Origin: Microcebus murinus
Lineage: Eukaryota; Chordata; Mammalia; Primates; Cheirogaleidae
DNA: 64,000 nt
Direction: 5' to 3'
NCBI RefSeq assembly: GCF_040939455.1
Contig: NC_134108.1
Location: forward strand, 6,291,501 to 6,355,500
Below, piece after piece: positions 10,956 through 22,432 of this stretch (the first letter of the stretch is position 1; each line of letters opens with the position of its first letter). Position numbers and translations under genes: made by a program. The notes below the pieces were generated by a model, which had not been told where the DNA came from, did not search any database, and was given only the letters and a program-made list of their open reading frames with translations.

Positions 10956-12124
10956 ATAGCCAAGGTTTTATTTTAAAGATGACATGAGATTATATAGGTT
11001 CTTTTTTTAAAGGATGATGTAATGGAACAATTGGCAGAATTTCATGGGGAATTATTTCCTTTCTTTTTCGCAGGCTTTTTTATTTTTTTTAATTATCCCA
11101 ATGCTTGTCATCTTTAGTTGTAAAATATATGCAAACACCAATATTCTGAGGTGGGTTACACTTAATCATGGAAGCCATTTAATCAGGAGTCCAGCCAGAA
11201 AGCTAATTCAAATCTCCATGAAATATTGACTGCTTAGTAAGAATAGTAATTTTGCTTAGAAGGAATAACTTTTCTAATACATTTGCCTTTCTACAAAAAT
11301 TATTTATGTTGTACTTTATTCCAAAGAGATTTAAGGTCTCTTGGTAATTTTTATGTGTTTAGGGTGATTTTTAATTATCCTTAAACTTTATCTTAGATGT
11401 GTTACATACAGAATTCTTGTACTAGGCTTAAAGCTTAATACGTGGAAACCTTGAGATTATATTAGGGGAAGATTAAAGATTTAATAGAGACAGGAAAAAA
11501 TACAATAAATTAAAGGAAATAACAGGTGGAGTATTTGGCTTCTCAAGTTAAGGATTTTATAATATCTGCCCTTTTTTCAGATTATTGAGTCTCATGACTT
11601 AATATTAGACTAAATGCATACCTTATTGGCTCACATTCCCCTTGCAAAATGCAGTGTTTGTCCACTTAGAACATAGGTTAGAATTTTACTCTTAGAACTT
11701 AATTTGGTATCAGAGTTTCAACTTGGAGCATTTAGACCTTAGTACATTACAAAGTAAGTGTTCTTAGGGAGAAGCTAGGAATGTTTCTATACATCTTTTT
11801 TGTGAAATATAAAAAGAGCTCCTATGTATAAGCATTTAAAAAGTAATTGCTTCTGATAAATTCATTTTAAAGCAGAAATAAAAATATTTGCTGGCAACGT
11901 AAATGCCAGTTATTTTCGTTTAAAAGTTAAAATCATGTTTCCAGTTTAAGTGAGAAACTTTTAATTATTCTCAGAAAGCAGTGTATATACATTGCAATAG
12001 TAGCAGAGATCACCTGTTCCAAGAGTATTTGGATTACTATTTTATTTTTAAAACATATAATTAGCTCTTGCAGTGTTTTATATATGCTTCATTATATCTG
12101 CCTCAGCCTTTAAAAATGAAATGT
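10956..12124. other. unassigned AT-rich DNA
   Basis: AT-rich sequence without a recognised gene or repeat family. No splice, promoter or RNA-gene signal stands out. Confidence 0.45.
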
Positions 12125-12173
12125 CCAACAGATAGCCACTAGTTACATTTACCTATTTAGATTTAATTATAAA
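12125..12173 (+). mobile_element. MER20-like hAT element, left half
   Basis: TGTCCAACAGATAGCCACTAG and the following CCTATTTAGATTTAATTAT match one arm of MER20, an internally near-palindromic hAT MITE. The other arm lies at 13263-13370. The two halves are separated by the L1 at 12174-13262. Confidence 0.6.
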
Positions 12174-13262
12174 ATTTTTTAATTATTTTCTTTTTATTTT
12201 AGCATATTATGGGGGTACAAGTGTTAGGTTATATATTGCCCATGCCCCCTCCCCCCTCGAGTAAGAGCTTCAAACGTGTCCATCCCCCAAACATTGCACA
12301 TCTTACTCATTGTGGTTGTCTATACCCATCCCCTCCCCCACACCCTCCCGACACCCGATAAATGTTACTCCTATATGTCCACTTAGGTGTTGATCCATTA
12401 ATACCAATTTGCTGGTGAGTACATATGATGCTGATTTTTCCATTCTTGGGATACTTCACTTAGTAGAATGGGTTCCATCTCTATCCAGGAATATACAAGA
12501 GGTGCTAGATCACCATTGTTTCTTAAAGCTGAGTAGTACTCCATGGTATACATAGACTACATTTTATTAATCCACTCATGAATTGATGGGCACTTGGGTT
12601 GTTTCCACAGCTTTGCAATTGTGAATTGTGCTGCTATAAACATTTGAGTGCAGGTGTCTTTTTCATAAAGTGACTTTTGATCTTTTGGGTAGATGCCCAG
12701 TAGTGGAATTGCTGGATCAAATGGTAGATCTACTTGTATTGCTTTGAGGTATCTCCATATTGCTTTCCACAGAGATTGAACTAGTTTGCCATCCCACAAG
12801 CAGTGTAGGAGTGTTCCTTTCTCTCCGCATCCACGCCAGCATTTGTTTTTTGGGGACTTTTTGATAAAGGCCATTCTCACTGGAGTTAAGTGATATCTCA
12901 TTGTGGTTTGATTTGCATTTCCCTGATGATTAGAGATTTTGAGCATTTTTTCATATGTTTGTTGGCCATTATTCTGTCTTCTTTTGAGAAGTTTCTGTTC
13001 ATGTCCTTTGCCTATTTTTTGATAGGGTTGTTTGATTTTTTGTTGCTGATTTTCCTGAATTCTAAATAGATTCTAGTGATCAGCCCTTTATCAGATGTGT
13101 AGCTTGCAAAAATTTTCTCCCATTCTGTGGGTTGTCTGTTTGCTCTCTTGATAGTTTCTTTGGCTGTGCAGAAGCTTTTTAATTTGATCAGGTCCCATTT
13201 GTTTATTTTTGTTGCTGAAATGATTGCCTTTGGGGTCTTCTTCATAAATTCTTTGCCTAATT
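12174..13262 (-). mobile_element. 5'-truncated L1 (ORF2 C-terminus and 3' UTR)
   Basis: Read on the minus strand, the element starts inside ORF2 and runs through the ORF2 C-terminus into a 3' UTR and A-rich tail. Two broken frames remain, at 13012-13245 and 12557-12946. The second shows [14 protein letters not shown], the [14 protein letters not shown] cysteine block and [15 protein letters not shown], all standard for the L1 ORF2 C-terminus. The last cysteine of the CX3CX7HX4C motif reads glycine. The 3' end contains GGGGGTACAAGTGTTAGG and a C-rich block (CATGCCCCCTCCCCCCTCGA) that I associate with lemur L1s. Dead: truncated, frame-broken, no ORF1. Confidence 0.95.
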
Positions 13263-13370
13263 GAAATTAAATAAAAATTCACATTTCAAGTACTCAATAG
13301 CCAGATGTGGTCAGTGGCTGTCGTGTTGGACAGCACAGATGTGCAACATTTCCATCACGACTAAAAATTC
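13263..13370 (+). mobile_element. MER20-like hAT element, right half
   Basis: Contains CATTTCAAGTACTCAATAGC, then CAGATGTGGTCAGTGGCTGT, CGTGTTGGACAGCACAGATG and CAACATTTCCATCACG. These are the characteristic MER20 right-arm blocks. Together with 12125-12173 it forms one element split by the L1. Confidence 0.65.
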
Positions 13371-13494
13371 TCTTGGAAAGCCTTGCTTAGATTGTTCACT
13401 TTCTTGAGGGCAGAGACTAGGTTTTCTTTGCCTGGAATTTCCAACTTCTGACACTGCATTTGGCCCTTCTAGGAGGGCAGTATCGCTACTCACA

Positions 13495-13640
13495 GGCAAC
13501 TTGGACGAGTCACGTCATTGCTCTAGGCTTATTTTTCTCTTTTATAATGAAATTAATATTTTCCTCATAGCATTATTCTAATGATTAAACAAGATAATCC
13601 ACTGCATAAAATCTAAAACACAGGAATAAAGAGCTCTTTA
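13495..13640 (+). repeat. MIR SINE fragment
   Basis: CAACTTGGACGAGTCACGTCA followed by a pyrimidine-rich block, TTTATAATGAAATTAATA and CCTCATAGCATTATTCTAA give the MIR order from the core to the 3' part. Strongly diverged. Confidence 0.5.
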
Positions 13641-16584
13641 TATGCTACCTATTATTATTGTTTAATTGTTTCAAAAACTTAGTAAGTGCCTGTTGACAGA
13701 ATGGTAAAGTGAATGATATTCTAGAGTGCAGCATCGCCAAGTCCAGAAATACATCCTCACAAGCACAGAATACTCTCGTTTTCTGTTATTTTTCTCTTTC
13801 TTATTCTGAATTAACCAAACCTAAGCAGCCTTAAAGAAAAGAATATAATAATTGGGGCAGAGATAAAATGAAAAGAGAAAAAGTGGTATTACTTGTAATA
13901 TTTTGGATATTTTAATTCATTTTAAAGTTCTATAATTCCATAAAAGAAAATTATAAAAACACTGGAGCAGTAATTATAAAACAAATGTCCCCTAAGTCCT
14001 GCCACTAGACATTTTTAAGATTTTTTTTTTGTTTGTTTTAAATTCACAAGCTTCTAAAAACATAGCTCATTGTATATGCCATATGTACAATTTCATATTC
14101 TGGTCCTTTCACTAAACATTCTATTGGTATTATTAGAATTTTTCTATATTATTAGGAAGACTCAGATTCACAGCTATAAGCAGATACTTTTTATTACAGA
14201 TGCTAGGCATAGTTCTAGATGCTTTAAAAATATTGTGTCATTGAGTAAAGGCAAAATATTCCAAAAGTGAGATGCAGAATATTTAGATAATCATTTTCTT
14301 GTTTTTGAATAATTAAATTATCTTTAGACTTTCAGAGAAGAATATTATTTTTAAAGGAGAATTTCTAATCTATAAATGTTGAAGCAAATAGCCAACAGAG
14401 TCCTTTCTAATTCATTGTAAGTTTAAATCCATTAGGAAGGTTCCTTGTTTGGGTAAGACAAAAGCAGAGACAATGACAAAGGTATAGGATAAAAAAGACT
14501 GATCTGCTGTCACATTGCACAATAATTAGATCACTGAATTTGTGAGTCTGATTTCAAAAGACAGAGAAAAATATTCATTAAAATCTAAAACTACCTATAA
14601 ATATATATAGGTAGTTAGCATAGCACCTATAAAATATCTCTGTTCTGCTAATATTTTAATGATACTACTAGGAACAGTGAATTTTTTATGCTAATTAAAT
14701 TACTGTTGTTCAAAGTGTGACATTTTAAAACACCTGTTTAGTGTATTTGTTATGTTGAAAATGTAAAAATAACACTTTGATGTAGAGCATTTACGAGCCA
14801 TCCATATGCCCGAGTGTCCATATGGTATTATAAATTTTAAAAAGCATTTCTTTCCTATTGGAGAAAGAGATTTTTCATTAACTCTCAAGAGACCACTTAT
14901 TTAGTGACTATTGTTCTTTCATCTTACCGTGCTGACGTTTCCTTAATGCACAATTATGATATACTCTATTGATTGTAGCGGCAACAGCCCACTCACAATT
15001 AATCTCCCTCTTTCTCTTATGACCATACAGATTTATTAAGCTTAACCGCCTTCTATTTTATTGCTAACATTAAAATATGTAGACGACAAGTTACCACTTT
15101 TCCAAGGGTTATTTTTTAAGTAGATGGTACAGTATCCCACTGGAAATTAACCATAATGTTGAAGTCAATATTTTTTACACCTAAACTATCTATTATTGCT
15201 GTGTAGCTATTAGGCGCATGTATGAGACTAGCAAGGAGACATGAAAAATTGACAGGTTTATGAGTCATATGTGACAACGATGATTTTAGCAGTGAAAACT
15301 TATATAATTTTTCAGTATTGCTTTCTGAAAAGTACAGTTTTCTTGCCTTTCCTAATTATTATGAAATAATGCTTTAAAAATTTCTTTCTGGCTGTTTTAA
15401 TATTTCTTTAATGCATAAGAACAGAATAAATGAGCCACCTGGTATACTACAAGCATAGATCGGAATGCTCCTTCCCGCTCCTTGTCTCTCGTGTGGTGTG
15501 TTAATTCCTTCCTATGTGCCAGTCAAGTCCAAGAACAGATGACCAAGGCACCGTTGCTGCCATCCAGAAGCAGGGGACAGCTAAACAAAGTTCAGCAGTG
15601 TGTCCAAGAAGCATTTCGAGAGGAGTGAACCCAGGGTGTTGTGGGAGCAGCTTGGTGGGCAGGTGACCCACTGAGGCCAGTCAGTGGCAGCTCCCTCTAA
15701 GAGGTGACTCCTGAGCCACATGCTGGAAAAAGGATGGGTTCCTGCATGAGCAAAGCTGAGGTGATGAGAGAGGGCACAGGGTGCAAATTAGTCCACTGGC
15801 TGAATTTCAGAGAAAGGGGGCAGTGGTGGAGCAGAGATAAGGGGAGCAGGCCAGGCTGCAGGCTCTGGGAGCAACCAGGGATTTCAAGTCCATCCTCTGG
15901 AGCCCAGGGAGGCTTCCACACCTGTGAGACGGAGGCTTCACCTATGGTCCAGCTTGGCAGGACAGGAAGAGTAGCATGGGGACTGTTGGTACTCCTTCCC
16001 ACTGGAAGGTTCCATCCAGCTGGTGTCCATTCCTGCAAGACTATGTTCCTGGCCAAGAGTTGGACCAGAATTCAGAAACTGAAGACTGGGGAAGGCTTAG
16101 TGGTCCTCACAGAAACATCCGAATGTTTCAGAAACATCCTGAAACATTCAGGAGTTTCAGTGTCAGTAATGCAAAGACTACATAAGGGTCATGCTGGTAT
16201 AATACCATGACAGATCTGAGGAGCTTTTTCGGGGATGTCCCTCGAATGACCCCATGAAAGCCATTATATCATCCAACTAATGTTTAATGCATTGAGATGT
16301 GGTTACATCCCAGCAGGCGGAGACTGACTATAAACATACAAACAAGTAGATAGTATTGGCAAGTGTCATATGCTGAGAGGAAAGGGAGGGAGAGTAATGG
16401 CAGAAGAGGTATTACTATATTAAACAAAGTGGTCCTTGGAGATTTCCCTGAAAAGTTGACATTAGAGCAAAGACTGGCAGAAAGGAAGGAGGAAATCGTG
16501 TATTTGGGGGAGGGAAATAACTCGAATATTTTGCATATGATCTTAGATTTTCTATGTATAGTCTAGTCATGCGGAGTCTTTAGC
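13641..16584. other. unassigned DNA with two short perfect hairpins
   Basis: No gene recognised. The stretch is AT-rich up to about 15450 and mixed afterwards. Perfect 11-bp inverted repeats occur at 14589-14616 and 16121-16149. The segment 15690-16000 may be an old repeat of the type seen at 52720-53640, but is too diverged to be sure. Overlapping open frames of 119 and 168 codons there have no recognisable domain. Confidence 0.4.
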
Positions 16585-17045
16585 ACTCTGTGTCTCTACC
16601 AGCACGTGGTATTATAGAGACTTTATTTTATGCATCTGACAGTCATGCAGTGGTGTCTCATTACTTCAATTTGCATTTCACTAATGGCTACTGATGTTGA
16701 TCATCTTCCATGTGCTTCTTGGCCATTTATAAATCTCCTTTGGTGAAATGTATAAGGGCTTTTTTTTGTTTTCTTACTATTGAATCTTCAGAGTTTTCCC
16801 TATTTTCTACACATAAATCCTTTGTTAGATGTGAGATTTGCAATTATTTTCTTCCAGTCTGTAGCTTGTCTTTTCATTCTCTTAATGGTGTCTTTCACAG
16901 AACAAAATTTACATATTATGATGAAATTCAATTTACAAGTTTTTCTTCATGGCTCGTGCTTTTGGTAGCAGGTCTAAGAATTTTTTGCCTAATTCCAGGT
17001 CATGATGAGTTTCTCCTGTGATTTCTTCCGAAAGTTTGACAATTT
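16585..17045 (-). mobile_element. old L1 fragment, ORF2 3' part
   Basis: The plus strand shows the antisense L1 signature: AATTTGCATTTCACTAATGG, ATCATCTTCCATGTGC, AATCCTTTGTTAGATGTGAG and GTCTTTTCATTCTCTTAATG. These lie in the ORF2 C-terminal region. All frames are broken, and it is more diverged than the L1 at 12174-13262. Confidence 0.8.
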
Positions 17046-17057
17046 TTACATTTTACA

Positions 17058-17515
17058 TTCAGATTTTGCAATTATTGTCTTATTGTGATAAAATATACAT
17101 AGCATAAAATTTACCATTTTAATCTTTTTAAATACAATTCAGTAGCATTAAGTGTACATTGTTGGCAGCCACTACCACCATCATCTCCAGAACATTCAAC
17201 TTCCCAAACTGATACTAATACCCATTAAACACTAATTCCCCATTCCCCTCCCTCATCCCCCTAACAACCACCATTCCACTTTCTGCCTTTATGAATTCAA
17301 CCACTCCAGGTGCCTCATATAAGTGGAATCATATAGTATCTGCCCTTTTCTGACTGGCTTAAGCTTAACATAATGTCTTTAAGGTTCAGCCATGTTGCAG
17401 CATGTGTTGAAATTGCCTTCCCTTTTTAAGGATAAACAATATTCCATTGCATGTGTATACCATAGTTTTATTTATTTATTCATCCATCGATTGACATTTG
17501 GGTTGTTGTTTCCAC
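17058..17515 (-). mobile_element. old L1 3' UTR fragment
   Basis: The plus strand reads TTATTGTGATAAAATATACA, TTCAGTAGCATTAAGTGTAC, CCATTCCACTTTCTGCC, GTGCCTCATATAAGTGGAATC and AATATTCCATTGCATGTG in order. This is the antisense of an L1M-type 3' region. It abuts another L1 fragment in the same orientation, so two separate elements or a rearranged one are possible. Confidence 0.8.
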
Positions 17516-17723
17516 CGTGCATTTATTTTTGAAGTTCTAAAAATTTATCTTTTCTTTTTATGAATTTCAATAGACTTTCTATCCTCTCCTTTTTAATGAC
17601 ATTTTTACTGTTATAGAATCTGATTTTCTTGTGTGTCTAGCAGTAAAGCATTTATATTTCTTTTTTAGGTTACTATGAATAGCTGAATAAATGAAATATA
17701 TGTTCATTAAAGGAGATTACAGG
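17516..17723. other. unassigned AT-rich spacer
   Basis: AT-rich DNA between the L1 3' region and the AluJ-like element. It could be a further degraded L1 piece, but no diagnostic block is visible. Confidence 0.35.
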
Positions 17724-17992
17724 CTGGGTACAATGGATCCTATAATCCTAGGTGCTAGCCTGTAATCCTAGCACTTTGGGAGGATCGCTTGAGGCCAGGA
17801 GTTTGAGACCAGCCTGAGCAACATAGCAAGCCCCTGTCTCTACAAAAAGTAGAAAAATTTGCCAGACATGGAAGTGTGTGCCTATAGTCTTAACTACTCA
17901 GAAGGCTCAGGCAGGAGGATAACGAGCATGGAGATTAAGGCTACAGTGCACTGCACTCTAGCCCTGACAACAGAGCAGGATTCTGTCCCCCC
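17724..17992 (+). mobile_element. AluJ-like SINE
   Basis: Dimeric Alu layout: GGCTGGGTACAATGG, GTAATCCTAGCACTTTGGG, a B-box-like GAGTTTGAGACC, GAGCAACATAGCAAGCCCC, a central ACAAAAAGTAGAAAAA linker, then GGCTCAGGCAGGAGGAT and CACTGCACTCTAGCC. A short A-rich end follows. Heavily mutated, so an old (J-type) copy. AGATTA flanks both sides and may be the remains of the target-site duplication. Confidence 0.85.
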
Positions 17993-18758
17993 AAAAATAA
18001 AGATTATGAATACAGGGGACTAGATTATTCTGAGAAATAAAAATCTAGTATTATTCTGAGTTAGCTGTTGTATGAAATCACAATAAAGTGAGTAAAGAGC
18101 AGTGGCCTCATTGATTGGGCACTGCTTCCCTGACTGACCCTAAGTGTGTGCAGCTTATCAGAAATAGACTTCCCAATCGCGACCACATGAAGTTTTTGAA
18201 CACCCACATTTCAGGTCCCCATAGATTCTTTGAGATACATACTATTTATAAATAAATAGTATTTCTGTTCCTATAATATGTTTGAAGAGTAGAATGAACA
18301 TATTGCCTTAAAATGTGTCTTGAAATGCTGACTTCTAAATTTCTGTGAAATACATATGCAGCAACCACATAGTATCATGATTTTTTACCTTGGACACAAT
18401 TTAGACATCTTTTGTGTAGATAAACAACATTAATCAATACTAGTTAATACACATGCCTAAATTTTTGGCTAAGTATCCAGAATTGATTATGGCACAGAAG
18501 AGGGCATGGTTCAATGATTTATAATTTTGTAATAGAGCAAAAAGAGAAAAAAAACTATGGATGATGTAACTGGGGAAAGATCCATTTCTTATGGATCTTC
18601 TCTGACTTACATAAAAGGTTACGCTTTAAATAAAATGCTTGCCAACAATCCACAGCTGAGGTATAAAAAGTCAGTGACTTTAATTTCATGTTTTTGTTTT
18701 ACTTATTCCAAAAAAATCCAAAGAAAACCAGAGTGACTATGAAGCCACATTACTGCAG
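17993..18758. other. unassigned AT-rich DNA
   Basis: No gene or repeat recognised. A 10-bp perfect inverted repeat with a 4-nt loop lies at 18239-18262. Confidence 0.45.
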
Positions 18759-18935
18759 TCACCCACAAAGTGGTGGGGGCATAAATAATGGAAATGGCGT
18801 CTCAAAATGGAAGACGACGGCCATCTCTGCTTGAGGCTGTGTACGCTCCTGTTTAATCCGAAGGAAAAACTCTTTCCTACACCGAGAGCACAGCAGAGGG
18901 ACAGTTGGAATATCTGGAAGAGTTTGCTGTGACAT
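18759..18935 (-). CDS. candidate small ORF, 58 codons, unproven
   Basis: An ATG-to-TGA frame of 58 codons on the minus strand, outside any repeat I can recognise. The product starts MSQQTLPDIP and contains a CSRC pair inside a basic stretch (LLCSRCRKEFFLRIKQ), then ends with a Pro-rich tail. I do not recognise the protein. A frame of this length can occur by chance. In its favour are the lack of repeat sequence and a fairly protein-like composition. Nothing shows that it is transcribed; it could also be the relic of a processed pseudogene or a non-coding exon. Confidence 0.15.
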   Translation of the reverse strand: MSQQTLPDIPTVPLLCSRCRKEFFLRIKQERTQPQAEMAVVFHFETPFPLFMPPPLCG

Positions 18936-20194
18936 TTTTCTACTTCAGTTGCTTCAGTTCCTATCACCTTTTAGAGATTGCCATGTACATTTATAGGAAT
19001 GGTGGACTGGGAGAAGATTTTCCTAAAAAAATCTTAGGAATTTCTTTTTCCAATTCTATAAATGAAAGTTGTCTGTTTTAGACATGCTATGTCTATACAG
19101 ACAAACAAAATAAAATGCAAAGTCAGCTTTTGCATGCTGGCCAGGTGACCACCCTCAATCATTTGGAGTGTTATCTTCATTGGAATTTCTTTCGGGGGTC
19201 CAAAATTGGACCAGATCTTCATTTTATCTTTGCTTGGCTAGAACATATTAATACCAGGTTTGAGAAAACTACATAGTAGATTGCAACTTTAATTTCAAAT
19301 TTTTCTTACCCTAAAACACTACAGGGTCTTATTTTTTAGGACCAAAATTGTCTCTCATAGTAAGAGTTCAAATGGGGGCTTAATAAGAGAGCTGGTCACA
19401 TGTTTCATATTTATTTTCTTGTGCTCATGGGCAGTAAACAAATGTTTTGCTTGGTTTTAGGAGGAAACATATCCTTAAATTTTCTCCAGGAAATGGGGAA
19501 ATTGTATTCTACAGCAGCTAACTCATTGCCTGATATCCATCAGGTCCCCAGTCAGGTCTGAGTTTGAGGTGACCTTATTCACTAGATGAATACTGACAAG
19601 TGGGCAGGAAAATATAATTGAGTGGAGCCGATGCTGATGGGGAAGTTCAGGAGTCATATGTCAGGGCCACACAAAGAAAACTTTGTTGGGAGGGAAATAC
19701 TTGGATTTGCCCAAGAAAATGACATGCAGCTAAGGCCTAAAGAATGAGTAGGAATTAGCCTGGAGGAAAGAGGTTAGAAGAAAAGTTTTCCAAAAATAGA
19801 GAACTAATAAGAAGACCCCAAATCAAGGTGAAGTATGACACACTGAAGGAAAGAAGAGGAGTTAGTGTAGCCTAGGAGAGCAGGGGCGGGTCACCAAGGG
19901 CTGAGCCAGCCTGTAACTAGAAAAGAAGGTGGGAAAGACGTGCAAAGACCAGCGGGAACGTGAGGTCTAACTTGGTGCCAGCCGCGATGGTGGAACAGCT
20001 TGGAACAGCAGCACACGTGGGAACCAAAGGAAGAGGGGGCAGCCAAGGAAGTTCAGAAATACCCATGACTGCAGGCCTCTTAAGCCCAGCAATACAGTGT
20101 CCATTAAAAGCTACTTAAAGCTTTCCAACTAATTTAAAATTATAGATAATGGAGGGGAGGCAAAATTAAAGAATTATGTCATTTTGAATAATTT
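18936..20194. other. unassigned DNA
   Basis: No gene recognised. The part from about 19560 to 20100 looks like degraded old repeat (purine-rich), without a secure family. Confidence 0.4.
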
Positions 20195-21665
20195 ATTACA
20201 GTGACTGCACATACTGGAAGTGTGCAATATGATAAGCTTTGACACACGTGCATACCTGTCAAACCACCGTCCCAGGAGAGCAAACGTCTCCAGCAGCCCC
20301 AGGAGTTTCCTCAATTCTCTTGGCAACCCCTTTCTCCACACTTCTCTGCCTTCCCCCTTCGCAAGCAACCATATGCTTTCTGTCAATGTTGATTCTTTTG
20401 CATTTCTTAAAATTTCATATAAATGGAATAAAACAGCCTGTACTCTTATTTTGTCAGCATAATTATATTGAGATACATGTTATTGAGGTTACATTAAGGT
20501 TATTGGTGTTGTAACATGCATCAATAGAATAGTTCATTCCTTTTTATTTACTTTATTGTACAGATGTATCACAGTTTGTCACCCATTTTACCTGTTGGTG
20601 GACATTTGGGGCTTTTAAAAATAAAACTGGTGTGAGTATTCATGTACAACTTCATCTATGCATATATGCTTTAATTTCTATTGGGTAAATACTTAGGAAT
20701 GGAATAGCTGGATCGTCTGGTAAGTGTCCGTTTAACTTTTAAGAAACTGCCAAACTGTTTTCCGAAGTGGTTGTACGATTTGATCTTCCCATTGGCAGTG
20801 AGTGGCAATACCCATTTTGGTTTTAATTTGCATTCTCTTAATGATTTGAGCTTCCATTCAGGTGCTTATTTGCCATTCTATACCTTCTTTGGTGAAGCTT
20901 CCATTCAAATCTTTTGCCGTTTTTTTCACACTGCTTTATTATTGAATTTTGAGAATGATTTCTATATTATGGTTACAAGTACTTTATCAGATATATGAAA
21001 ATATTTTCTTTCAGTGTGTAGGTTATCTGTTCAGTCTTCTAATGGTGTCTTTCAAAGAGCAGATGTTTTAATTTTTATAAAGTCCAATTTATCAATTTTC
21101 TCTTTTATGGATCATTCTTTTCTGTTTTCTGTTAGAAGTTTTATAGTTTAGGGTTTTACATTTAGGTCTATTATCCATTTTGTGCTAATTGGCAAGAATC
21201 AAAGTTTATTTATTTGCATATGAATATCAAATTATTCCAGCATCATTTGTTGAAAAGACTGTTCTCTCTCAATTGAATTGCCTTTGTGCTGTTGTCTAAA
21301 AACGTCCACATTTGTGAGGATCTATTTATGAACTCTCTATCCTTTTCTAATGATCTGTTTTGTCTATGCTTGCACCAATGCCACATTATTTTGGTAATTG
21401 TAGCTTTTTGATAAATCTTAAAAGATCTTTTCTTTTCTAAAAAATATCTTATACATATTCTGGGTCCTTTCTACTTCCACATAAATTTTCGAACCAATTT
21501 ATCAATTTCTCCAAAAAAATAGTCAGTGGGGATTTTAATTGGGATCACATTGAACCTATAGTTAAATTTGGGAGAACTTGACATCTTTACAGTACTGAGT
21601 CTTCTGACCCATGCCCAAGATATATCTGTCTATTTATTAAAGTATTCTATAATTTCTCATACTAA
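20195..21665 (-). mobile_element. old L1 (or HAL1-type) fragment
   Basis: Antisense L1 blocks run in order along the plus strand: ACTGCCAAACTGTTTTCCGA, TTTGCATTCTCTTAATGATT, TCTATATTATGGTTACAAGT, TTATCAGATATATGAAAATA, CAGCATCATTTGTTGAAAAG and GATCACATTGAACCTATAG. The order runs from the ORF2 C-terminus back into ORF2. All frames are broken. Its divergence suggests an early mammalian subfamily. Confidence 0.85.
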
Positions 21666-22432
21666 TGTTTCAATGTCCTTGCCTGCTAATCCTAGCTTAT
21701 TATTTCTGGGTCAATTTATCATGGATTGTGTTTACTTCTTCACATGCTTGGTAATCTTTGATGGATACTAGACATTGTGAATTTTAATGTGGAGTACTAG
21801 GTATTTTTGTATTCTTATAAATATTCTTGAGCTTTCTTCTGGAGTGTCATTAATTTCCTTGGCAACAGTTTGATCATTTGATGTTTTGTTTTTATGATTT
21901 GTTAGTTGATCCTGGGCAGTTACACGGTTTAGGACCAGTTATTCCCCACCACCAGAGTTGTCCCAGTCTGGATGGTAGAAATAGGCACCACTCCCAGTCC
22001 AGTGTGTCAGGCACTATTCCTTTTATCCCTTCAGGTGGGTTCTGTCCTTGGGTCATATTGGATGGATCCGTGCTAATGGATACATGTGCTAATGGATCAG
22101 TACACTGGGGAAGACTCACAGGTCCCTCCAGGCCTCTCTCTCAGTGTAGCTCTCTCCTCTCTGGACTCCTGCAAATTCTGGCTTCCTTGTTCTCCCCAGC
22201 TCTGGCTCATTATCTCCCCCACACAGGGGTCCGCTGGCTTCTACGTGGTTTCCCCTTCCTGTGCTTTCCTTTAGCTACAGTCTTAAACTCTCTGGAGGTA
22301 GCAAGCTCAGGCAACAGTAGGGCTCACCTTGTTTGTTTCCCATCTTTCAGGGACCACGATCACTGCCTGATCTTGAAAACTGTTGTTTCATTTGTGTTTT
22401 CTGTTTTTGTCTTGTTTTGTTTTCAGAAGTGA
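21666..22432 (-). mobile_element. probable continuation of old L1-like element
   Basis: Blocks such as ACTAGACATTGTGAATTTTA and ATAAATATTCTTGAGCTTTC recur widely in mammalian genomes next to old L1 sequence, as I recall. Family assignment is uncertain. A 184-codon plus-strand frame (21878-22432) runs across it but looks like an antisense artefact. Confidence 0.4.

Noticed and set aside
15704..16210. 168-codon plus-strand open frame
   Set aside because: Overlaps another long frame on the minus strand and probably an old repeat. It has no recognisable protein features.
21878..22432. 184-codon plus-strand open frame
   Set aside because: Runs antisense through L1-like old repeat sequence and has no domain or conserved motif.
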